A DNA stretch of 64,000 nt from Leptospira wolffii serovar Khorat str. Khorat-H2 (GTDB lineage Bacteria; Spirochaetota; Leptospiria; Leptospirales; Leptospiraceae), in contig NZ_AKWX02000007.1 in NCBI RefSeq assembly GCF_000306115.2, forward strand, positions 682,001-746,000, read 5' to 3'. The notes below the pieces were generated by a model that saw nothing but the letters and a program-made list of their open reading frames with translations, ran no database searches and was not told where the DNA came from. Within the stretch, counting starts at the first letter, position 1; each line of letters starts with the position of its first letter. Positions 18,675 to 27,511 of this stretch are shown in pieces. A program made the translations under genes and the position numbers.

Positions 18675-20639
18675 CTATTCTTTTTTAAAGTCGCAGAGAT
18701 CTCCGAAATCCAAAGCCGGTAATTCCACCGGCTCGTTCTCACGAAAGTCCGAGAATCGAATCTTAAAACTCCTGAAAAAAACGATCTCCGGAAAGACGGT
18801 TTGTTTGGCCAAGGAAACCGTTTCCTCCCAAACGAACGGATTCCATCCGATAGAAAGAGGAATTTCCTTACTCTCTATATCGTATTTTCTGTGGGACCAA
18901 TAGAGTTTGTCTTCGTCGAAAGATTCTTCCGAAAAAACGGTAACCGACATCTTACGGGGAGAATTCTTGGCATCGGGAGCTAGATATACTCCGAAAGAAT
19001 ACGGTTCCTTTCTTAGAAATGTAGGATTCGGATATCTATGTGTGAGGCATCCCTCTACTGAAAATTCTGCGGAAGCCTCTTCGGGAGAGACGGATAAAGA
19101 CTCCCTGGTTCTTGTTTGCCTTTCCTTTTCCGAAGAACGAAAGGGTAGGATTCTCGCTTCTAAGGCGGAAGCTAATTTTGGGGAGGAAGCGAATACCTGA
19201 CGAGAATAGGCAAGCTCAGGCGGTATCCATAGTCTCCATATCCAAAAGCTGGCGTTTAGAAAAAAAGTTATAGCTAAGAATAGAATCGCAAACTTGGACT
19301 CTTCTTTTCTTTCTTTCTCTCTTCCCCAAAGAACTCCTGCTAAGGCAAAAAAAGGCAAGGCTACTTCATCGTCTAGTAGGTAGCATTGGAAGAATCCTGC
19401 CACCCAGACGAATCCGAGTCCTAGTAAAGGAAAGGAGTCGCTTTTCCATTCCATGGTTCCTAATTTTCGGAAGAGTAGAAAGAAGAATCCCATCCATAAG
19501 ATAGCCGAGAGCCATCCACCTACGATCGCGAATTGCAATAGATCGTTATGAGCGTGCTTATTGGGAGTGATAAATAATTCGTACCAAAGTTGCTCGTGCT
19601 TTTGGACCAACGGAATTTCTTCTTCGCCGGTGACTTCCTTGAATCTTCCACCTCCGACGCCTAGGACGGGATTCCTTTCCAATAAGGGAAGGCTGAGTTT
19701 ATAGATCCAATATCTTTGGTTTTCCGGAGTTTGGATCGAAGTCAGTTGGGAGAAGGTTCTCTGCAAGAGCCAATTCTTCTGGAATAAAAAATACATACTT
19801 CCCGTTGCGGTTAAGAGAAGAGCGAGTAGGATTGCGATTCTGGAAGCGGAAAGTCGAGGAAGAATATTTCGAAACCGGTCCCGATTCGAAAGGAAAAAGA
19901 ATCCGATTACGGAAATCACACCCAACCAGGCGGATTTACTTTGGTTCAAAAAGAAAACCCAGGAAGCTAGAAGAACCAAGCCGCCTAGTATAAGGCTTTC
20001 CTTCCATTTTCTTTCTTTGGCGGATAAAAGAAGTAAAAGAAAAAGTCCCGGCAAGTATAGGGAAAGTAATCCGCCATACGTCAAGTGGGTATTCATGAGC
20101 CCGATCGGCAGATAGGTAGCGATTCCGAAAAGAGGTCCTGCTGGATGCTGCCTTCTATCTCCGGGTGCGGGAGCGAATCCGTTGGAGATGAATTTTCCCA
20201 ATCTGTATTCGCTGAATACGGAAGCGATTCCGGAAACCAAAACCAGGCAAAAAGAAATCCACAAGAAACGATTGATGAGTTTGCGATTCTCTCCCCGAGA
20301 AGAATGTACTGCCGCGATCGGAAAAATCAGGGCCAGCCAAAAATCTCCCGCTTCGGACTGCCTCGTAAATGTCTTCCAGAACCGATGGTATTCTTCCCAA
20401 TGATAAATAGATGAAACAAAAACCAAAAAGTAGGCGCCTAAGATCAGGGCCCAGGGGAGGAGGTAAGGCCGGATTTCCGATAAGCATTTTCTTCCGGAAA
20501 AAAAGAATGCGAAAATCGTAAGACCCGCTAATACTTGAGACGCCGAAACGGATAAAGGAAAGGCGAGAAAAAAGAACAGAAAGGAATAGAATGAGACCTT
20601 GGCCGCCAAGGAGTTGAGCTGTTCTAACTTAGGATTCAC
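18675..20639 (-). CDS. O-antigen ligase/Wzy-type polytopic membrane protein
   Basis: The start is taken as GTG at 20639, with GGAGG 5 bases upstream, giving 654 residues; an ATG further up at 20765 overlaps the divergent glycosyltransferase. There are about 11-12 hydrophobic helices in residues 10-450. A large loop holds NPVLGVGGGRF and HAHNDLLQFAIVGGWLS, the HxHN/GW signature of the O-antigen ligase (WaaL, PF04932) superfamily. A soluble C-terminal domain of about 160 residues, beta-rich, follows the last helix and is unusual for WaaL. It is probably in polysaccharide polymerisation or ligation in the inner membrane; which of the two cannot be told. Confidence 0.8.
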   Translation of the reverse strand: MNPKLEQLNSLAAKVSFYSFLFFFLAFPLSVSASQVLAGLTIFAFFFSGRKCLSEIRPYLLPWALILGAYFLVFVSSIYHWEEYHRFWKTFTRQSEAGDFWLALIFPIAAVHSSRGENRKLINRFLWISFCLVLVSGIASVFSEYRLGKFISNGFAPAPGDRRQHPAGPLFGIATYLPIGLMNTHLTYGGLLSLYLPGLFLLLLLSAKERKWKESLILGGLVLLASWVFFLNQSKSAWLGVISVIGFFFLSNRDRFRNILPRLSASRIAILLALLLTATGSMYFLFQKNWLLQRTFSQLTSIQTPENQRYWIYKLSLPLLERNPVLGVGGGRFKEVTGEEEIPLVQKHEQLWYELFITPNKHAHNDLLQFAIVGGWLSAILWMGFFFLLFRKLGTMEWKSDSFPLLGLGFVWVAGFFQCYLLDDEVALPFFALAGVLWGREKERKEESKFAILFLAITFFLNASFWIWRLWIPPELAYSRQVFASSPKLASALEARILPFRSSEKERQTRTRESLSVSPEEASAEFSVEGCLTHRYPNPTFLRKEPYSFGVYLAPDAKNSPRKMSVTVFSEESFDEDKLYWSHRKYDIESKEIPLSIGWNPFVWEETVSLAKQTVFPEIVFFRSFKIRFSDFRENEPVELPALDFGDLCDFKKE

Positions 20640-20749
20640 TCTGCCTCCAAACTCCTTTTTTCCCCCCAGATTGCCAGAAAAAACCGCTGACAAGGAAGGA
20701 AAAGCTCCTATTCTGGGAATCTCTTCCGCTTTCGCGGCGAAAAACGCAT

Positions 20750-21649
20750 ATGACAGAAACGGCACATTCTAAGGAAGCTTCTCCCGTTAAGAAAAAAAAG
20801 AAAACCAAGGGAATCTCTCGCACAAGCGATACGATCAAGGAACGCTTCTCTAAGAAATTATCCGTAGCCATTATCACTTACAACGAAGAAAAGAATATCC
20901 GGGATTGCATTCTTTCTTGCAGAGATCTGGCGGACGAGATAGTGATCCTAGACTCGGACAGTACGGACAAAACCAGAGAAATCAGCATTTCTTATCCCGA
21001 GGTGAGATTTAGCTCCCAAAAATTCAAGGGCCATGTGGAGCAAAAAAACGATGCGATCTCTCTCTGCAAAAACGAGTGGGTACTTTCTCTGGACGCGGAC
21101 GAAAGACTCAGCGAGGAACTGAAGGAATCCGTCCGGAAGTTTTTAGAGTCGTCAGAAGACTCGGAGTTGAACGGACTCAAAGTATCTCGCCTCACTTTTC
21201 ATATGGGTAGGTTCATCCGTTTTTCCGGTTGGTATCCTCAAACTAAATTTCGAATCTTTCGTAAAAATAAAGCCAAATGGATCGGAGAAAATCCCCACGA
21301 TTACCTATCCGTAGAAGGCCAGGGGAAAAAAATTCCCGGAGATATACTACATTATAGCTTCCAGGATCTGTCCCAACAGGTAGATACGATCAATAAATTC
21401 TCCTCCATTGTCGCATTCACACGCTGGAAAAAGAAAAAGCGCTTTTCGCTTTTGCGGACCTTGGTAAAACCCTTCGTTAAATTTATAGAGATTTATCTCT
21501 TTAAATTCGGATTCTTGGACGGTTTTCCAGGATTCGTGATCGCTATCTCTTCCGCATACTCCACATTCTTAAAAGAAGCTAAGGTATTCGAGCTCGGTCG
21601 TAATATCATCGAGCGGCCTTCCAATCTCAGGGAAGATTACGGAAAATAG
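20750..21649 (+). CDS. Family 2 glycosyltransferase, WaaE/KdtX-like
   Basis: The 299-residue GT-A enzyme has a basic 35-residue leader, then LSVAIITYNEEKNI, DEIVILDSDSTDKT and LSLDADERLS, with DAD the probable metal-binding DxD. Following segments (GWYPQTKFRIFRKNKAKW, a conserved ENPHD and LHYSF) match the WaaE/KdtX branch that adds a glucose to the inner LPS core. The C-terminus carries hydrophobic stretches for membrane contact. It starts 110 bases divergently from the O-antigen ligase-type gene and is followed by an unknown gene and gmhA, making an LPS-related group. Confidence 0.87.
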   Translation: MTETAHSKEASPVKKKKKTKGISRTSDTIKERFSKKLSVAIITYNEEKNIRDCILSCRDLADEIVILDSDSTDKTREISISYPEVRFSSQKFKGHVEQKNDAISLCKNEWVLSLDADERLSEELKESVRKFLESSEDSELNGLKVSRLTFHMGRFIRFSGWYPQTKFRIFRKNKAKWIGENPHDYLSVEGQGKKIPGDILHYSFQDLSQQVDTINKFSSIVAFTRWKKKKRFSLLRTLVKPFVKFIEIYLFKFGFLDGFPGFVIAISSAYSTFLKEAKVFELGRNIIERPSNLREDYGK

Positions 21650-21651
21650 AA

Positions 21652-22434
21652 ATGGCAAAGAAGAAGGGAAAGAAGGAATCTTTCTGGAGCAGGATCGCTT
21701 TCTGGAAAAAGAAGAAACAAGCTTCTTTCGAACCGGAAAAAGAAGCGGTTCGTGAGAGCAGAGGTTATACCTGGGAGCTAAAGGATCTTCGGGAAAAGAT
21801 AGATCGCTTCTTTCTCACGAGAAAGAAAACCTCGGGGACCGTTTTCGAATCTCCCGCTTTAAAGCTGACCAAGAATAATCGTCATCTTTTTCGATTGGAA
21901 GGAAAAGAAAAATCGGGAAGAGAATATTCCCTCGTCATAGCGACAGGGAATTATCTTACGGAGCAAAACGGCAAGGTTACCGGAGTCGTTTTTCTGGGAG
22001 AAGCTGAATTGAACCGACTTCTTTCCGGAGATCATAAGAATCTGAAGTCCATTCTTTCCGGAATACCGGCGCCGAACTGGGAGGAAGAGTCCTGGTCCGT
22101 ACTCCAGGAAGAGCCTGAACTCAAACGTTCCGCCGATTCCTGGAAAGAGATATTACAATGGGAAGCCATTTGGAAACAGCAGGTGATGATTCTTCTCCGA
22201 CCCAGCACGATCGGAATCTTACTCGTGTTTTTGGGAAAGGAATTCGAGGACTTTTTTCAGGAGAATACTTCGGAAAGAGTGAAGCAAATGGTGTCCAAGG
22301 AATTGTATTTTCTAAACGTAAGCGGGAATCGAAATTCTCCTCATACGGAAAATCTTTCCTTATACGAATTCGACTCAGCGAAAAAGGAATTTGAGACCGT
22401 TCTCTCCAAAATTCGGTCCAAAATAGGGAAGTAA
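21652..22434 (+). CDS. Hypothetical protein between glycosyltransferase and gmhA
   Basis: The 260-residue protein begins with a strongly basic stretch (many Lys in residues 2-35, including a KKKGKKE run). The rest is a mixed domain with no recognised motif: an [20 protein letters not shown] segment looks beta-rich and the C-terminal half is helical. One modestly hydrophobic segment ([14 protein letters not shown]) is too weak to call a membrane helix. It sits 2 bases after the glycosyltransferase and 2 bases before gmhA, so it is surely cotranscribed with LPS genes. Function is unknown. Confidence 0.7.
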   Translation: MAKKKGKKESFWSRIAFWKKKKQASFEPEKEAVRESRGYTWELKDLREKIDRFFLTRKKTSGTVFESPALKLTKNNRHLFRLEGKEKSGREYSLVIATGNYLTEQNGKVTGVVFLGEAELNRLLSGDHKNLKSILSGIPAPNWEEESWSVLQEEPELKRSADSWKEILQWEAIWKQQVMILLRPSTIGILLVFLGKEFEDFFQENTSERVKQMVSKELYFLNVSGNRNSPHTENLSLYEFDSAKKEFETVLSKIRSKIGK

Positions 22435-22436
22435 AA

Positions 22437-23024
22437 ATGGATTTAAAAGAGATCGCTGCCAAGCAAATTCAAGATTCCATCGATACCAAAAAATTGGTAT
22501 TGGAGACTCTCGTGCCGGAAATCGTGCAAGCGGGGAAAATCGCTTCGGAAGTATTAGAAAAAGGACATACGATTCTTTTTTGCGGAAACGGAGGCTCTTC
22601 CTGCGACGCTTCCCATATCGCCGCGGAACTCGTGGTTCGTTATAAATCCGGTAACGAGAGACGTGCACTCCCTGCGATTTCTCTTTCCGCAGATTCCGCA
22701 GTCCTCACAGCCTGCTCCAACGATTACGGATACGAGGATGTATTTTCCCGCCAAGTGGCGGCATTCGGACGGAAAGGGGATCTTTTAATAGGGTTATCAA
22801 CGAGTGGAAATTCTAAAAACGTTCTCTCGGCCTTGGAAGAAGCCAAGAAAATTGGAATGAAGACTATCTCGTTCTTAGGGGGAGACGGCGGAAAAATGAA
22901 GGGACTCGCCGATCTAGATATCATCGTTCCCAGAAAGGAGACTGCGAGAATCCAGGAATCCCATATTCTCATCGGTCATATTCTTTGCTCCATTATCGAG
23001 CAGGAACTTTTCCAATTGGCCTAA
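22437..23024 (+). CDS. gmhA: Phosphoheptose isomerase (SIS domain)
   Basis: The 195-residue protein has GmhA length. It contains an SIS domain with [19 protein letters not shown] near residue 49, [14 protein letters not shown] near 118, and a C-terminal [14 protein letters not shown] motif with active-site Gln/His. GmhA converts sedoheptulose 7-phosphate to glycero-manno-heptose 7-phosphate for the LPS core. Its place after a WaaE-like glycosyltransferase fits that role. No other heptose pathway genes (hldE, gmhB) are in the window. Confidence 0.94.
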   Translation: MDLKEIAAKQIQDSIDTKKLVLETLVPEIVQAGKIASEVLEKGHTILFCGNGGSSCDASHIAAELVVRYKSGNERRALPAISLSADSAVLTACSNDYGYEDVFSRQVAAFGRKGDLLIGLSTSGNSKNVLSALEEAKKIGMKTISFLGGDGGKMKGLADLDIIVPRKETARIQESHILIGHILCSIIEQELFQLA

Positions 23025-23027
23025 ATC

Positions 23028-23813
23028 TTGGCGCTTACGGATTCTTCTCTTCTATTGAAAATCAAGTCCTTATCCGTTCGTGCGGCGGAAAAGTTAGTAT
23101 TACAGGATTTCGATTTCGAAATCCGAAAAGGAGAAATCCATTCTCTCGTGGGGGAATCGGGCAGCGGTAAGTCCACGTTAGCCAGATTGATTTTAGGCCT
23201 TCTACAGGAAGGCCTGGAAAGCTCCTGGTCGGAGTTCGAGATTTTCGGGTTCGAGATCCCTCCGGGAGATTTCGGTGTCTGGAAAAATTGGAGAGGAAAT
23301 AGGATCAGTTATATTCCCCAAACTTCCTCTTTAGGCCTCCATCCTTTTCTGAGTATAGGTTCGCAAATGAGAGAATACTTTTCCCTGATTCGTCCCGAAC
23401 TTTCGGCGAGAAAGGAAGGAATACGATTATTGGAAGAGGCGGGGCTTGCGAATCCGAAGGCCGCCTGGGATTCTCGTCCCCATCAATTATCCGGTGGAGA
23501 AAGACAACGCGTCTTGATACTGCTTTCGTTGTATTCTGGGGCGGAGTTGATTCTTGCAGATGAGCCGACTTCCGCCTTGGATCCTAGCACAGGTGGCGCA
23601 ATCCTGGAACTTCTGGAAAAACGGGTCCGAGACTTGGGCTCCACTCTCTTATTTATCAGTCATGATCTAGGTTCCGCTAAGTCACTGGCCGATACTATAA
23701 CAGTGATGAGATCCGGACAAAAAGTGGAGACTTTAAAGAAAGAAGAAGGGACCTGGTCTCCTCATTCGGAATACTCTAGAAAACTGTTTACTCTGGAAGA
23801 GAATCTTGCTTAA
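23028..23813 (+). CDS. Orphan ABC transporter ATPase, oligopeptide-type
   Basis: The 261-residue ATPase has Walker A GESGSGKST near residue 46, Q-loop ISYIPQTSS, signature LSGGERQRV, Walker B LILADEPTSALD and the switch His in FISHD. The layout resembles DppD/OppD-type subunits. No permease or binding protein gene is next to it. The start is TTG at 23028, 3 bases after gmhA; no good ribosome site is seen, so translation may be coupled to gmhA. The next gene overlaps its end by 8 bases. Confidence 0.85.
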   Translation: MALTDSSLLLKIKSLSVRAAEKLVLQDFDFEIRKGEIHSLVGESGSGKSTLARLILGLLQEGLESSWSEFEIFGFEIPPGDFGVWKNWRGNRISYIPQTSSLGLHPFLSIGSQMREYFSLIRPELSARKEGIRLLEEAGLANPKAAWDSRPHQLSGGERQRVLILLSLYSGAELILADEPTSALDPSTGGAILELLEKRVRDLGSTLLFISHDLGSAKSLADTITVMRSGQKVETLKKEEGTWSPHSEYSRKLFTLEENLA

Positions 23814-25272
23814 ATTGCGGATCCATATGCTAAGCCGGGTGAATATCCGAATTGCAGCGGTTCTATTCTTCGTATTTCCGCTGTTTACCGAGGCCCAAAA
23901 TCTAGTTTTGGAAGAATACGACGTATCTTCCTTCCCTAAGGTGGAATTAAAGCTTAGAACGAACCGAGGATCCGCTCTGGATCGGGAAATTCTTAGGCTC
24001 TCGGAATGGAAAGGCCAAAGAACCAGAAGAATCGGAAACGCAGACCTGCATCGGCCTGAAGGAACGAGGCCGATTCATATTTATCTTTTGGTGCAGATGA
24101 CGGACTCTCTCACCCAGAACATGCAAGGCACCGAAATTCTCAAAAGCATCGTAGAGGCTTCGGATCCGGAAGACCGATTTAGTTTCGTATTTTGGACGGA
24201 CGACGTATTTATTCCTAAACTGGATTTAGGTAAAACGGAAAGCCTAAAGCAGGCGAATATTCCCGGAGGGAGTTCGAATAAGAATACTCCCGCTAATTTG
24301 GATTTCTTATTCCAGAAGATTTCCTCCCAGATTTCCGAAACCGATTATGTTCTGCTCTTATTTTACGATCGGGATATGATTCCTTCTCCGGATGCTCAAA
24401 ATGGCGAATACCTACGTCGTATTCCTCTGAACGTTCTGGCCTTTCCTTCCGTAGGTTCCAAATTCCTGGCCAAGAAATACTCAGGACAATTTCATTCCTT
24501 AGCGAGTTCCGATCTCCGTAGCCAGGTCTTGGCCGATTTGGAATATTTTAGAAAGAAGCCCTGGTCCTTGACATATGATTCTCCTTTTCAGGAAGAATGG
24601 CAATGGGAAGGAAACGGCTCCGTTCAAGTGGAGTTGGAATCTCAAACATCTGGTAGAATTAGACTCGAATATGAAATTCCCTGGGGAACAAGGCTTAGGA
24701 TTTTTCTTTTGCATCCGTCCATTTTTCTTCCTACGGTGAGCTTGCTTGTGATTCTCACCTTGGCCGGATTCCTAATCGTACTTAGAAAGGGGAACGGAAA
24801 GAAGCAAGAGGGTAGCGTTTCCCCAGAGGAACGACTTCATGCGATAGAAGACGAGCAGGACGCTTATCGGAAGATGTACGGAAACCAATACCAATTGGTT
24901 TATTCGGACGAAGACCGCATAGAGACGGAAAGATCTGCACCTATTGCCTTGAAAGAATTCGAAGAAGGAGAGGCCTACGAAAAAGCCACTCTGGTCCTAA
25001 AGGAGGGAAGAAATCCCGGAAAACAATATTCTCTTCAAAGAAGTGAAACCACGATCGGAAATTCGGATCTTTGCGATCTGGTATTGTACGAGCAAGCGGT
25101 GAGTAAAAGCCATGCAAGGATCCGCAAGGTGCGTAATCGGTACGTTCTATACGATCTGGTATCCGATGCGGGAACTTTCCTGAACGGTAAGAAGGTATTG
25201 CGCCCTAGAGTTCTATACGACTTCGACGAGATAGGAATCGGGAAGGCTCTCTTGGTTTTCCGAGGAAAGTAG
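23806..25272 (+). CDS. Membrane-anchored FHA-domain protein with VWA-like N-terminus
   Basis: The 488-residue product begins with a signal peptide (IAAVLFFVFPLFTEAQ). The start is TTG 23806 or, more plainly, ATG 23827. Residues 80-240 look like a von Willebrand A-type domain (a beta-helix pattern around HIYLLVQMTDSL and RFSFVFWTDD, though the full MIDAS DxSxS is not present). A membrane helix lies near residues 305-325. The C-terminal FHA domain (about 410-488) shows TTIGNSDLCDLVL, SKSHARIRK and DAGTFLNG, the phosphothreonine-binding pattern. It could link periplasmic events to a kinase-dependent interaction in the cytoplasm. It overlaps the ABC ATPase gene. Confidence 0.75.
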   Translation: MLKLRIHMLSRVNIRIAAVLFFVFPLFTEAQNLVLEEYDVSSFPKVELKLRTNRGSALDREILRLSEWKGQRTRRIGNADLHRPEGTRPIHIYLLVQMTDSLTQNMQGTEILKSIVEASDPEDRFSFVFWTDDVFIPKLDLGKTESLKQANIPGGSSNKNTPANLDFLFQKISSQISETDYVLLLFYDRDMIPSPDAQNGEYLRRIPLNVLAFPSVGSKFLAKKYSGQFHSLASSDLRSQVLADLEYFRKKPWSLTYDSPFQEEWQWEGNGSVQVELESQTSGRIRLEYEIPWGTRLRIFLLHPSIFLPTVSLLVILTLAGFLIVLRKGNGKKQEGSVSPEERLHAIEDEQDAYRKMYGNQYQLVYSDEDRIETERSAPIALKEFEEGEAYEKATLVLKEGRNPGKQYSLQRSETTIGNSDLCDLVLYEQAVSKSHARIRKVRNRYVLYDLVSDAGTFLNGKKVLRPRVLYDFDEIGIGKALLVFRGK

Positions 25273-25333
25273 GAACTCCTTCCCGCCTTTCTTTCCGGAA
25301 CCTTCTTTACGAAAAAACCCATTTTTTTAACGT

Positions 25334-25375
25334 GGAAGTAGATACTCCCTCGCTATAGGAAATCTTCCTACTTCC
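25334..25375 (+). promoter_or_regulatory. Inverted repeats in the leuC leader
   Basis: A perfect 8-base inverted repeat (GGAAGTAG at 25334-25341, CTACTTCC at 25368-25375) encloses a smaller alternative hairpin, GGAA at 25358-25361 with TTCC at 25365-25368. The two stems share bases and cannot form together. No T run follows, so it is not a plain terminator. It lies about 60 bases before leuC in the 164-base leader. A regulatory role is only a suggestion. Confidence 0.35.
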
Positions 25376-25415
25376 TCGCGATTCGGCATGGGAGTCTAAT
25401 CAATATCTTTTACTA

Positions 25416-25430
25416 CCCCCTGGGGGAGAG
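25416..25430 (+). promoter_or_regulatory. leuC ribosome site inside a self-complementary CCCCC-T-GGGGG
   Basis: The strong ribosome site of leuC, GGGGGAG at 25422-25428, is preceded directly by CCCCC with only one base between. A short stem such as CCCC-CTG-GGGG would hide the site. The ATG is at 25437. Confidence 0.4.
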
Positions 25431-25436
25431 CAAATC

Positions 25437-26834
25437 ATGAAGACTATGTTCGAAAAAATCTGGGAAGACCATCTGGTCGGCGAGCTGGACGGAGGTTCTT
25501 ACCTTCTGTATATCGATCGCCACTTAATCCATGAGGTGACGAGTCCCCAGGCATTCGAAGGGCTTCGTATGTCGCATAGAAAAGTTCGCCGTCCAGAGGC
25601 GACGTTTGCGACCATGGACCATAACGTTTCGACCAGACTTCGAAATCTGGACTCTGCGGATCCGGTTTCCGCCAACCAAATGCGCACTCTCATGAAGAAT
25701 TGCGAAGAGAACGGCATTACTCTTTACGATCTGAATCACCCCGACCAAGGAATCATCCATGTTATCGCTCCCGAGATGGGACTCACTCATCCGGGGATGA
25801 CAATCGTTTGCGGAGACTCCCACACTTCCACTCACGGCGCCTTCGGAGCGCTAGCTTTCGGGATCGGAACTTCCGAAGTGGAGCACGTACTCGCCACCCA
25901 AACACTGACTCAGAGAAGAGCCAAGACCATGGAGATCCGTGTAGACGGACAACTTTCTCCTCATGTGACCGCTAAGGATATCGTTCTTGCGATTATAGGT
26001 AAGATAGGAACCGGAGGAGCGACCGGTTATGTGATCGAATACCGAGGATCCGCTATCTCCAGTTTGAGTATGGAAGCGAGAATGACCATTTGCAATATGT
26101 CTATCGAGGCAGGTGCGCGAGCCGGACTCATCGCTCCCGACCAGATCACTTTCGATTATATCAAAGGTAAGGACTTCGCTCCTAAAGGAGCGGAATGGGA
26201 CCTGGCCCTGCAGAAATGGAAACGTTATGTTACCGACGAAGGTGCGAAATTCGATACAACCATCGTTTTGAAAGCGGAAGATATCGCTCCTCAAGTGACC
26301 TGGGGAACTTCTCCCGGCCAAGTCGTGCCTGTAACCGGAATCGTTCCCGATCCTAAAGACGCGCAAGACCCGGTTGAAAAAGTGAGTATCGAAAACGCTC
26401 TCAAATATATGGATCTGAAGCCCGGGCAGAAAATGGAAGATGTCACTCTGAACAAAGTCTTTATCGGTTCTTGCACGAACTCCAGGATTGAAGACCTGAG
26501 AGTAGCCGCAAGCACGGTAAAAGGAAAGAAAGTCTCTCCGAAAGTACAGGCGATCGTAGTTCCCGGGTCGGGAAGAGTCAAACGCCAAGCAGAATCGGAA
26601 GGTCTGGACAAAATCTTTGTGGAAGCCGGATTCGAATGGAGGCAACCCGGATGCTCCATGTGCCTAGCTATGAATGACGATGTTCTGGAGCCGGGAGATC
26701 GCTGCGCCTCCACTTCCAATCGTAACTTCGAGGGAAGGCAAGGAAAGGGCGGACGTACCCACTTAGTCGGTCCCGCAATGGCTGCTGCGGCAGCAATCGA
26801 AGGTAAATTCGTAGACATTCGTAACTGGAAATAA
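25437..26834 (+). CDS. leuC: 3-Isopropylmalate dehydratase large subunit
   Basis: The 465-residue protein has the bacterial LeuC length. It has the aconitase-superfamily blocks [16 protein letters not shown] near residue 30, [31 protein letters not shown] near 130, and the 4Fe-4S ligands: Cys in [11 protein letters not shown] near 345 and CSMC near 405-408. It isomerises 2-isopropylmalate to 3-isopropylmalate with LeuD. A strong ribosome site GGGGGAG precedes the ATG. leuD follows by 10 bases. Confidence 0.97.
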   Translation: MKTMFEKIWEDHLVGELDGGSYLLYIDRHLIHEVTSPQAFEGLRMSHRKVRRPEATFATMDHNVSTRLRNLDSADPVSANQMRTLMKNCEENGITLYDLNHPDQGIIHVIAPEMGLTHPGMTIVCGDSHTSTHGAFGALAFGIGTSEVEHVLATQTLTQRRAKTMEIRVDGQLSPHVTAKDIVLAIIGKIGTGGATGYVIEYRGSAISSLSMEARMTICNMSIEAGARAGLIAPDQITFDYIKGKDFAPKGAEWDLALQKWKRYVTDEGAKFDTTIVLKAEDIAPQVTWGTSPGQVVPVTGIVPDPKDAQDPVEKVSIENALKYMDLKPGQKMEDVTLNKVFIGSCTNSRIEDLRVAASTVKGKKVSPKVQAIVVPGSGRVKRQAESEGLDKIFVEAGFEWRQPGCSMCLAMNDDVLEPGDRCASTSNRNFEGRQGKGGRTHLVGPAMAAAAAIEGKFVDIRNWK

Positions 26835-26844
26835 GGAGAATAGG

Positions 26845-27471
26845 ATGAAAGCTTTTACACAACACGACGGACTCGCGGTTATCATCGATCGTCCGAATAT
26901 AGACACGGACCAAATCATCCCTAAACAATTTCTCCGGAAAATCGAGCGCACCGGTTTCGGAGTGCATTTATTCCACGACTGGAGATATCTAGACGACGCA
27001 GGCACCCAGCCGAATCCTGAGTTCACTCTCAACCTGGAGAGATATAAGGGTGCATCGATTCTAGTCACCCGGGACAATTTCGGATGCGGATCTTCCAGAG
27101 AACACGCCCCTTGGGCGCTGGAAGACTACGGCTTTCGGGCTATTATTGCTCCTTCTTACGCGGATATTTTTTATAATAACTGCTTTAAGAACGGTATGCT
27201 ACCCATCGTTTTGACTTCTTCGGAAGTGGACGAACTTTTTCAAGCGATCGAAGCCGCTCCAGGATCCAGGATCAAAATCGATTTGGACAAGCAAAATGTG
27301 ATCGGGCCTACGGGGAAAGTCTATCAGTTCGAGGTGGATTCTTTTCGCAAATATTGTTTGTATAACGGTCTGGACGATATAGGTTTAACTTTACAACACG
27401 AAGCCAAAATCAAAACATACGAAGATCAAAACCGGAAGGACGTTCCTTGGTTGTACGCAACCAGGAAATAA
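26845..27471 (+). CDS. leuD: 3-Isopropylmalate dehydratase small subunit
   Basis: The 208-residue protein carries the small-subunit swivel domain: [20 protein letters not shown] near residues 12-32, then [20 protein letters not shown] near 72-91 and the [21 protein letters not shown] block. It is the partner of LeuC in leucine synthesis. It starts 10 bases after leuC with a purine-rich ribosome site. A small CCGG-based hairpin of doubtful function follows before the next gene at 27512. Confidence 0.96.
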   Translation: MKAFTQHDGLAVIIDRPNIDTDQIIPKQFLRKIERTGFGVHLFHDWRYLDDAGTQPNPEFTLNLERYKGASILVTRDNFGCGSSREHAPWALEDYGFRAIIAPSYADIFYNNCFKNGMLPIVLTSSEVDELFQAIEAAPGSRIKIDLDKQNVIGPTGKVYQFEVDSFRKYCLYNGLDDIGLTLQHEAKIKTYEDQNRKDVPWLYATRK

Positions 27472-27511
27472 ACTCCATCCGGCGAAACTCCGGCAATAGA
27501 AGAAGAGAAGT

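Noticed and set aside
25851..26645. 264-residue minus-strand open frame inside leuC
   Set aside because: It is antisense to a well-conserved enzyme, with composition typical of a shadow frame.
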